Notes under the pieces: generated by a model
What the model saw: the letters and a program-made list of their open reading frames with translations, nothing else
Databases searched by the model: none
Told to the model about the DNA's origin: nothing
NCBI GenBank assembly: GCA_910583795.1
Contig: CAJTZQ010000028.1
Coordinates: forward strand, 1-46,843
From: an uncultured Muribaculaceae bacterium
GTDB taxonomy: Bacteria > Bacteroidota > Bacteroidia > Bacteroidales > Muribaculaceae
Length of the DNA: 46,843 nt
Direction of reading: 5' to 3'
Shown here: positions 41,806-46,843 of the stretch, piece after piece
Numbering within the stretch: position 1 is the stretch's first letter
Layout: each line of letters starts with the position of its first letter
Made by a program: the position numbers and the translations under genes

Positions 41806-42315
41806 TCAGTTATTCATGCTTACAAAATGAGGTGTGCTTGAGTCAGGAGAAGTCGTAAGGACCAAAGCCTGACTATCCATGGTCACCTGACTGTTGCGGA
41901 TAGCATTCACGCCAGCTTTATTAGTCTGACCATAAGATACGGAGAAATTACCATCAAGTGTATTACCAGTGACGATAAGTACATTATATACTCCACCCCC
42001 TGCTGGAGCTGAATATACGGCAGCGAGTTCTCGCTGGTTGTTTGCACCGATGACCATATGACGGACTGGAATATTTTCCATCATATAGATGAATTTATCT
42101 CGATATTCCTGAACGTTGGCATCAGATGAACTGACAGCAGCGGTTTTTACATTTTTAATAGAAGTATTGGGGGAAACCTGAATGCTGGAAACTGTTTTTT
42201 CAGACATTCCTGACAAACCAGCAAGAGCATTGTAAGCTTCAGAAAGAGTAGTATCCGCGAAACTTGCGAAACTTGTGGCTGCTATAGCAACTATAGAGAG
42301 AAATAACTTTTTCAT
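41806..42315 (-). CDS. Secreted protein, tandem paralogue A
   Basis: A 169-residue protein with a signal peptide (MKKLFLSIVAIAATSFASFA). It is clearly related to the next gene upstream: both have the core IGANNQxExA, GVYNVL, then YGQT and AIRNSxV at the same spacing. The family is not known to me; similar small secreted proteins occur in tandem in Bacteroidales. There are no cysteines in the mature part, no lipobox and no catalytic motif. It probably shares a transcript with its paralogue, 95 bases upstream. Confidence 0.7.
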   Translation of the reverse strand: MKKLFLSIVAIAATSFASFADTTLSEAYNALAGLSGMSEKTVSSIQVSPNTSIKNVKTAAVSSSDANVQEYRDKFIYMMENIPVRHMVIGANNQRELAAVYSAPAGGGVYNVLIVTGNTLDGNFSVSYGQTNKAGVNAIRNSQVTMDSQALVLTTSPDSSTPHFVSMNN

Positions 42316-42410
42316 AATTGATGATTTTTAGCAAATTTCATTAATAATTTAATTGATTCTCCACATTTTCTATGGATAGGTTGATGAGTCGTGAGGATGT
42401 GGGAAGGTTT

Positions 42411-42908
42411 CTATTCGATTACTTCCATTCCTATAAATTCCACAACATCCACTGTGGGGGTTACAGCCATAATAAGTTCATCTCCTTCAAGACTGACTTC
42501 GCTATTGCGGATTGCCTCTATACCATCTGCTGTTGTCTGACCATAAGCTGCAACATAGGGACCACCTTTTTCACCAACAAGGAAGAGCACATTGTAAACT
42601 CCGTTGTCAGAAGGCTCTGTGAATGCACATGCCATTTCGCTCTGGTTGTTAGCACCGATAAGCTGATTCACTATTGGCAGGCTTTCGTAGGTATAGATGA
42701 ATTCCTGGGCATAGCGTGCACCTTTGTATGACACACTGTGAAGATTGGTAATCGAAATGCCAGGAGCGAGTTGAACACTATCAATGGTCTTTTCTACCAT
42801 TCCGGGTTGATTTACTAAAGATGTATAAGCATCATCAAGTGAAATCTGTGCGAAACCAGCAAGGCTGGTTGCAACTAAAGCAATAAGGGTTAAGAATAAC
42901 TTTTTCAT
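42411..42908 (-). CDS. Secreted protein, tandem paralogue B
   Basis: A 165-residue protein from the Met at 42908 (MKKLFLTLIALVATSLAGFAQ, signal peptide); the upstream Met at 42914 adds two residues. It shares the GMVEKTIDSVQLAPGISI, IGANNQSEMA, GVYNVLF and YGQTTADGIEAIRNSEV blocks with paralogue A, while the C-terminus differs. Both genes also share the leader bases TGATTTTTAGCA just before the start, so the duplication included the translation start region. A TAAATTTG -7-like box lies at 42979-42986 on the minus strand, without a clear -33. Confidence 0.7.
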   Translation of the reverse strand: MKKLFLTLIALVATSLAGFAQISLDDAYTSLVNQPGMVEKTIDSVQLAPGISITNLHSVSYKGARYAQEFIYTYESLPIVNQLIGANNQSEMACAFTEPSDNGVYNVLFLVGEKGGPYVAAYGQTTADGIEAIRNSEVSLEGDELIMAVTPTVDVVEFIGMEVIE

Positions 42909-43127
42909 AAACATTGATTTTTAGCATTTATTATGCCATTAAAACGCAATATGAATGCCTAATGTTCATAACTGCAAACAAATTTATAAGCATTGTCAAC
43001 ATTTTAACATTAACTAATTGGCTTATAAATTATTGATAGCCCTAAATAGTATGCGATAATATGTTGCTTGTCAGATTTGAAGACGTGTATGCATAAAGAG
43101 ATTATAAATATAATATATTTCTGGGAA

Positions 43128-43811
43128 TCATCTTTTTATAGTCAGCATATACCCGAAGCCACGCTGGTTTATAATAGAGATCGAGGGGTCTTGACGTAGA
43201 GCCCGGCGTAGCTTGTGGATATAGCCGTGGAGTGAGTTGCGGTTACTTGGCTCGTCTCGTTGCCATACGGCAATCATCAACTCTGATGCATCCACTGTTT
43301 TCCCGATATTGGTAGTCAACCGTTCAAGTATCTTAGCCTCGAAGTGAGAAAGTTCAAGGCTTCGCTCACCCAATGTAAGTGTCTGGGTTGTAATATTGAA
43401 AATGTATTTGCCTATTGAGAATTTAATGTCTTCCTCACGATTAATTTTGTAACTTCGGAGCAAAGCCTTTATTCTTACAATAAGCTCACGGAGTTCAAAA
43501 GGTTTTTTGAGATAATCGTTGGCACCGATCTCAAAACCTTCCTCAACATCATCAATAGTACTTTTAGCAGTAAGAAAAAGTAATGGTACGTCAGTGGAAA
43601 TTTTCCTGATTTGCCTTGCCATCGAAAAGCCATCCATTCCGGGCATCATTACATCAGCCACAATAATATCGGCACCTATGGATCTATATTTTTCAAGTCC
43701 CTCAATACCATTAGCAGCAGTTATGACGTCATAACCCTGTCCACGCAGAGTGTCGGTTACAATCAGAGTGAGATCTTCTTCATCCTCAACAAATAATATC
43801 TTATTGCCCAT
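43128..43811 (-). CDS. OmpR-type response regulator (RprY-like)
   Basis: A 227-residue regulator from MGNKILFVEDEEDL at 43811; the longer frame start at 43889 would add an unlikely leader inside the kinase gene. The receiver domain has the acidic pair E9/D10, phospho-acceptor D53 in VADVMMPGMDG, and the conserved T/K in FLTAKS. The C-terminal winged helix (FEAKILERLTTNIGKTVDASELMIAVW, NSLHGYIHKLRRAL, RGFGYML) is of the OmpR class. It overlaps the kinase gene by 11 bases. The most likely target is the TonB-receptor promoter just beyond the kinase (inference). Confidence 0.92.
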   Translation of the reverse strand: MGNKILFVEDEEDLTLIVTDTLRGQGYDVITAANGIEGLEKYRSIGADIIVADVMMPGMDGFSMARQIRKISTDVPLLFLTAKSTIDDVEEGFEIGANDYLKKPFELRELIVRIKALLRSYKINREEDIKFSIGKYIFNITTQTLTLGERSLELSHFEAKILERLTTNIGKTVDASELMIAVWQRDEPSNRNSLHGYIHKLRRALRQDPSISIINQRGFGYMLTIKR

Positions 43812-45219
43812 CATTACCGATTTTAATTGTGAATACCGAACCTTCACTTTCTTTACTCTTGACATCAATATACCATCCCATTTTGTCAAGCATGCTCTTC
43901 ACATAGTATAACCCAATACCATACCCTCTGACATCCTGCCGGTTACCATGCGGCACACGATAAAATTTGTTGAACAAATATGGTATAGACTTAGCAGGAA
44001 TGCCAACACCGTTGTCAGTGACGGAAATTTCTTTTTCATTACCGCATATGGTTATTTCAACACTGTCGCCGGAGTATTTGATGGCATTATCAATCAAATT
44101 GTTCAGTATATTTGACAGATGTGTCTTGTCAGCTTCTATCGAAACATTTTTGTCGACATCTACATTTATGGTTATCTCCTTATCACCTCTCATACGCTGA
44201 GCAGCGGCTATTTCTTCAATAAAATGCCGCAATAGAACTCTCTCCGGTTTTAGCTTCATTGTTTTTCTCCGCTCCATACTCATCGCAAGAATATTCTCTA
44301 CCAGTTCGCTGAGCCGTTTTAGCTGTTTATTGGCAATATTCAAATATTTTACCTTTTTCTGAGGGTCGTTTGCAGTATCATAATTGAGCAGTGCATCATT
44401 GGCGGAATAAGCGATGGCTATCGGCGTTTTCAACTCATGCGTCATGTTGCTGACAAAATCATCCTTCATTTCCTCAATAGTTCGCAATCGTGACACCGTC
44501 CGGAATAAATACCAAAAAGCCATAGTAAACGCAACCATCAGAAGAAAAATGGTCACGATCACGCCTGACATTTCCGAAATTATATGACGTGTTAGAGGTG
44601 TCATGTATGCCTGATAATATATTCCCTCGTCTGGATTGATATTAAAGCGGAAGGAATCCAATCCAAATTCACTCTTTAGTTTAGAATTGTCGCAGATCAC
44701 AGAATCCCTGCTGTTAACAACTCTCACACATAAAAAATCGGGATAAATTAATCTGTAAGAAAGCTGATTGCGTAAAACGCTATCCATTACCGCCATGTCA
44801 TAAGGGATATACTTTTCCATAATCGCATGAAATTGTCTGCTCATTGCATCAACCATCTGATTGGAATATGAACTGTTTTCTGACAACATAGCCCGCTCTT
44901 CAATAACAGTTCCGTCTGCCTCAGTCCTCACAGAAATGAGTTGACCGTGTTCATCCCTATATGTAGAAGCCTCAGCCTTTCTTGGCGTATTGTTTTCTTC
45001 AATATCCTCTTGTACTTTTACATTTGATGCCAGTCCTTGCGCTCTGCCGGCGCGATACATGAGGTCATCAATATCGGCATCGGCCATGGCCGTCATCACA
45101 TCTCGTTCAACATTTGCCCTTATAGAATTATAAAGGGATATGAGATAACAGACATTGCAACCGAAAATGACTGCAATGACAATAATAAACGTGGTTGATA
45201 TGGTCTTAAAACGTTTCAT
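43801..45219 (-). CDS. Sensor histidine kinase (RprX-like)
   Basis: About 472 residues from MKRFKTISTTF at 45219 (an upstream Met at 45231 adds four residues; numbers below use it). Membrane segments at about 11-34 and 222-245 enclose a 185-residue periplasmic sensor. HisKA carries H265 in SNMTHELKTPIA. HATPase motifs are NLIDNAIKYSGD (N box), VTDNGVGIP (G1) and RGYGIGLYYVK (G2). The sequence style is that of Bacteroides RprX. It forms an operon with the response regulator and is divergent from a TonB-dependent receptor. The signal is not predictable. Confidence 0.92.
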   Translation of the reverse strand: MKRFKTISTTFIIVIAVIFGCNVCYLISLYNSIRANVERDVMTAMADADIDDLMYRAGRAQGLASNVKVQEDIEENNTPRKAEASTYRDEHGQLISVRTEADGTVIEERAMLSENSSYSNQMVDAMSRQFHAIMEKYIPYDMAVMDSVLRNQLSYRLIYPDFLCVRVVNSRDSVICDNSKLKSEFGLDSFRFNINPDEGIYYQAYMTPLTRHIISEMSGVIVTIFLLMVAFTMAFWYLFRTVSRLRTIEEMKDDFVSNMTHELKTPIAIAYSANDALLNYDTANDPQKKVKYLNIANKQLKRLSELVENILAMSMERRKTMKLKPERVLLRHFIEEIAAAQRMRGDKEITINVDVDKNVSIEADKTHLSNILNNLIDNAIKYSGDSVEITICGNEKEISVTDNGVGIPAKSIPYLFNKFYRVPHGNRQDVRGYGIGLYYVKSMLDKMGWYIDVKSKESEGSVFTIKIGNDGQ

Positions 45220-45315
45220 ATCTGCAATCACGAAGTGCTCGCGGTCTCATGTAAAAATCATTAATCACCGCAAATTTACTAATAATCCGTCATACAATCG
45301 ATTAGGAAAACTTCG

Positions 45316-45355
45316 ATTTAAGACTAAATAAGGGAGCATTTAAGACTAAATAAGG
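45316..45355 (+). promoter_or_regulatory. Two 18-bp direct repeats, likely response-regulator sites
   Basis: ATTTAAGACTAAATAAGG occurs exactly at 45316-45333 and 45338-45355, 22 bases start to start (two helical turns). The downstream copy ends about 9 bases before the -33 position of the receptor promoter. OmpR-class regulators bind such direct repeats. The cognate regulator gene is adjacent. Confidence 0.75.
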
Positions 45356-45387
45356 TTGGGCATCGTGATGATGAAAGTATTTGGAAG

Positions 45388-45395
45388 TAACTTTG
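45388..45395 (+). promoter_or_regulatory. -7 element of the TonB-receptor gene
   Basis: TAACTTTG fits TAnnTTTG. The -33 position (about 45364-45367) reads CGTG rather than TTTG, as expected for a promoter that needs an activator. The start codon lies 22 bases downstream. Confidence 0.6.
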
Positions 45396-45416
45396 CCTCA
45401 GAAAAAACTAATAACT

Positions 45417-46843
45417 ATGAAAAAAGCATTCCTTTTCATAACAATCCTACACAGCACAGCCTCCTATGCCCAGATTGTAGAGCCCGATACGATTTCTGCC
45501 CAACAACTCAATGAAGTTGTTGTAAAAGGTGAGAAGCCACAGATAAAAGGTGAAGACGGAATTATGGTCGTTGACTTGCCTGGCATAGTCAGCGATAAGC
45601 CTGTAAATAACATACTTGAGGCTCTCGGCTATCTTCCGGGCGTGACGAACAATAACGGCATGATAGGTCTGAGCGGAGCCTCAAATGTCACTATTATTCT
45701 CAATGGTGAGCTTACCAATATGCCTCTCCAGAATCTTTATCAACTCCTCTACAACACTCCGGTTGACAGATTGAAAAACGTAGAGATTATGTATTCCGCT
45801 CCGGCTAAGTATCATGTCAATGGTGCAGTAATTAACGTGGTTTTGAAAACTCCGACACCTCTTGATGGTTTGCAGGGACAGGTCAGAGCCGGATACAATC
45901 AGGCGCACTATGGCTCGTATGGCGGTGTACTTGCAGCCACATACGCTATAAAGGATTGGACTTTCGACTTAAACTATGGTCTAACGCGCAGTAAATCGTG
46001 GAGCCGCGAGGAAACATGGTCGAATCATCTATATAATGGTAAGCGGACAATGATTGAGGATGATATGCGCCGCATCGGTCAGAACTGGAACAATGCCATA
46101 TTTGCTTCCGCCTCATATAGAACACTCAAACTCACTTACAACGGTCAGATAATCTCAGATTCAAAGAGTCGGGCACTATCATCGGGTACGTTGGGCAACT
46201 ATACAAATGCCTACAAGATGCTGTCGCCTGTCGGTTATCATAATATAGCTCTGCGTTACACAGCACCATTCTGTATGACTGTCGGGGGAGACTATACCTC
46301 CTATTCCGAGAATCGTTCCCAATCATTGTTTAAGGATGCCGATTATCTACTTGGCTCCGACAACGGTCAGGAGATAAACCGATGGCATGTGTATATCGAC
46401 CAACAGCATCAGTTCGGCAAATGGCAACTGAATTACGGGGCGGAATATCAGCACTCGAAAGACCACAGCTCGCAACGTTACGCATTGTCGGACAATCATG
46501 ATTTCGATGATATTCTCAACGAAGATGTGGCGAGTCTTTATATCGGCACACAGCGGTCGTTTGACTGGGGTCTGTCGTTCAACGTATCGGCAAAGGGCGA
46601 GTATTATCATAATAAATATCAGCACAACTGGAATTTCATTCCTCAACTCGGAGCAACTTACTACAAGACACCGAAAAGCATATTCCAGCTCAATCTCAGT
46701 ACTCAACGCATCTATCCATCATATTGGGAGCTTCATGGCGGCACAAGTCACATCAATGACTACTCGACAGTGATAGGAAATCCGAAGCTACAGCCATATA
46801 TCCAGTACGATGCGCAATTCAACTACATTCTAAGGCAGAAATA
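45417..46843 (+). CDS. TonB-dependent outer-membrane receptor, 3' end outside window
   Basis: An open frame of 475 codons from the ATG at 45417 that runs off the window. A signal peptide (MKKAFLFITILHSTASYAQ) leads to a short TonB-box-like stretch (LNEVVVKGE), then a plug domain (DKPVNNILEALGYLPGV, ASNVTIILNGE, VDRLKNVEIMYSAPAKYHVNGAVINVVLK, given by its parts) and alternating beta strands of the barrel (ATYAIKDWTFDLNYGL, FASASYRTLKLTYNGQ). It resembles the outer-membrane beta-barrel (OMP_b-brl_3) TonB-dependent group. No carboxypeptidase-like N-terminal extension is present. It lies divergent from the two-component system that probably controls it. Confidence 0.88.
   Translation, partial: MKKAFLFITILHSTASYAQIVEPDTISAQQLNEVVVKGEKPQIKGEDGIMVVDLPGIVSDKPVNNILEALGYLPGVTNNNGMIGLSGASNVTIILNGELTNMPLQNLYQLLYNTPVDRLKNVEIMYSAPAKYHVNGAVINVVLKTPTPLDGLQGQVRAGYNQAHYGSYGGVLAATYAIKDWTFDLNYGLTRSKSWSREETWSNHLYNGKRTMIEDDMRRIGQNWNNAIFASASYRTLKLTYNGQIISDSKSRALSSGTLGNYTNAYKMLSPVGYHNIALRYTAPFCMTVGGDYTSYSENRSQSLFKDADYLLGSDNGQEINRWHVYIDQQHQFGKWQLNYGAEYQHSKDHSSQRYALSDNHDFDDILNEDVASLYIGTQRSFDWGLSFNVSAKGEYYHNKYQHNWNFIPQLGATYYKTPKSIFQLNLSTQRIYPSYWELHGGTSHINDYSTVIGNPKLQPYIQYDAQFNYILRQK

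Noticed and set aside
45681..46706. Minus-strand frames opposite the 3' end of the window
   Set aside because: The plus strand holds a continuous TonB-receptor frame with signal peptide, plug and barrel strands; the minus frames are its shadows.
1..46843. Search for tRNA, rRNA, riboswitches and insertion sequences
   Set aside because: No cloverleaf with a T-arm GGTTCGAATC-type core, no rRNA blocks, no known riboswitch core and no transposase frame was recognised by eye.

Overview
The window looks like a chromosomal segment of an AT-rich gut Bacteroidales bacterium, most likely Muribaculaceae or a close relative. This is inferred from protein style (ArgR, SpeA, short SSB, ABC-F and RprXY-like sequences), from a TonB-dependent outer-membrane receptor, and from promoters of the Bacteroidetes type (TTTG, 19-21 bases, TAnnTTTG). 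No rRNA, tRNA, CRISPR array, insertion sequence or prophage was recognised. Most of the window is housekeeping DNA with a few accessory islands.

Layout. (1) 1-3.5 kb, minus strand: an MFS transporter, a urea transporter and a VIC-type ion channel with an altered selectivity filter. (2) 3.5-5.8 kb, accessory: a decayed reading frame, a DUF4143-type AAA ATPase, and upstream of it a 25-bp perfect inverted repeat enclosing 119 bp plus tandem 21-bp repeats. (3) 5.8-9.8 kb, plus strand: sbcD-sbcC behind a clear promoter. (4) 9.9-22.2 kb, minus strand: thirteen closely spaced genes (GlcNAc-kinase-like, SGNH hydrolase, DUF5106-like, DoxX, MnmA, bifunctional nuclease, ArgR, an ArgC homologue without its catalytic residues, short SSB, SpeA, TruA, EamA transporter, LigA). 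(5) 22.4-30.1 kb: secreted LRR protein, 3-methyladenine glycosylase, HEAT-like protein, a membrane protein/winged-helix regulator operon with two matching candidate operators, and two DUF3857/transglutaminase-type secreted proteins, the second without the catalytic Cys. (6) 30.2-35 kb, minus strand: ComEC, AroE and an M13 metallopeptidase without signal peptide. (7) 35.4-38.9 kb: OxyR with both redox cysteines, divergent from a four-part sulfur-redox fusion (CoA-disulfide-reductase-like, rhodanese, TusA, DsrE), with an OxyR-like site between them. (8) 39-42.9 kb, minus strand: ABC-F protein between two small proteins, then two tandem secreted paralogues. (9) 43.1-46.8 kb: RprXY-like two-component system divergent from a TonB-dependent receptor that runs off the window; two 18-bp direct repeats lie 22 bp apart before the receptor.

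The strongest candidates for something new are the ArgC-like pseudoenzyme beside ArgR, the OxyR/fusion-enzyme locus, the inverted-repeat structure before the AAA ATPase, the GTTTA-N5-TAAAC operators around a leader hairpin at 25.2 kb, and the direct repeats before the receptor. A family of GGGTT-rich elements sits at several gene 3' ends and supplies the stop codons of two genes. Promoters, operators and functions are read from sequence only; no searches were run.
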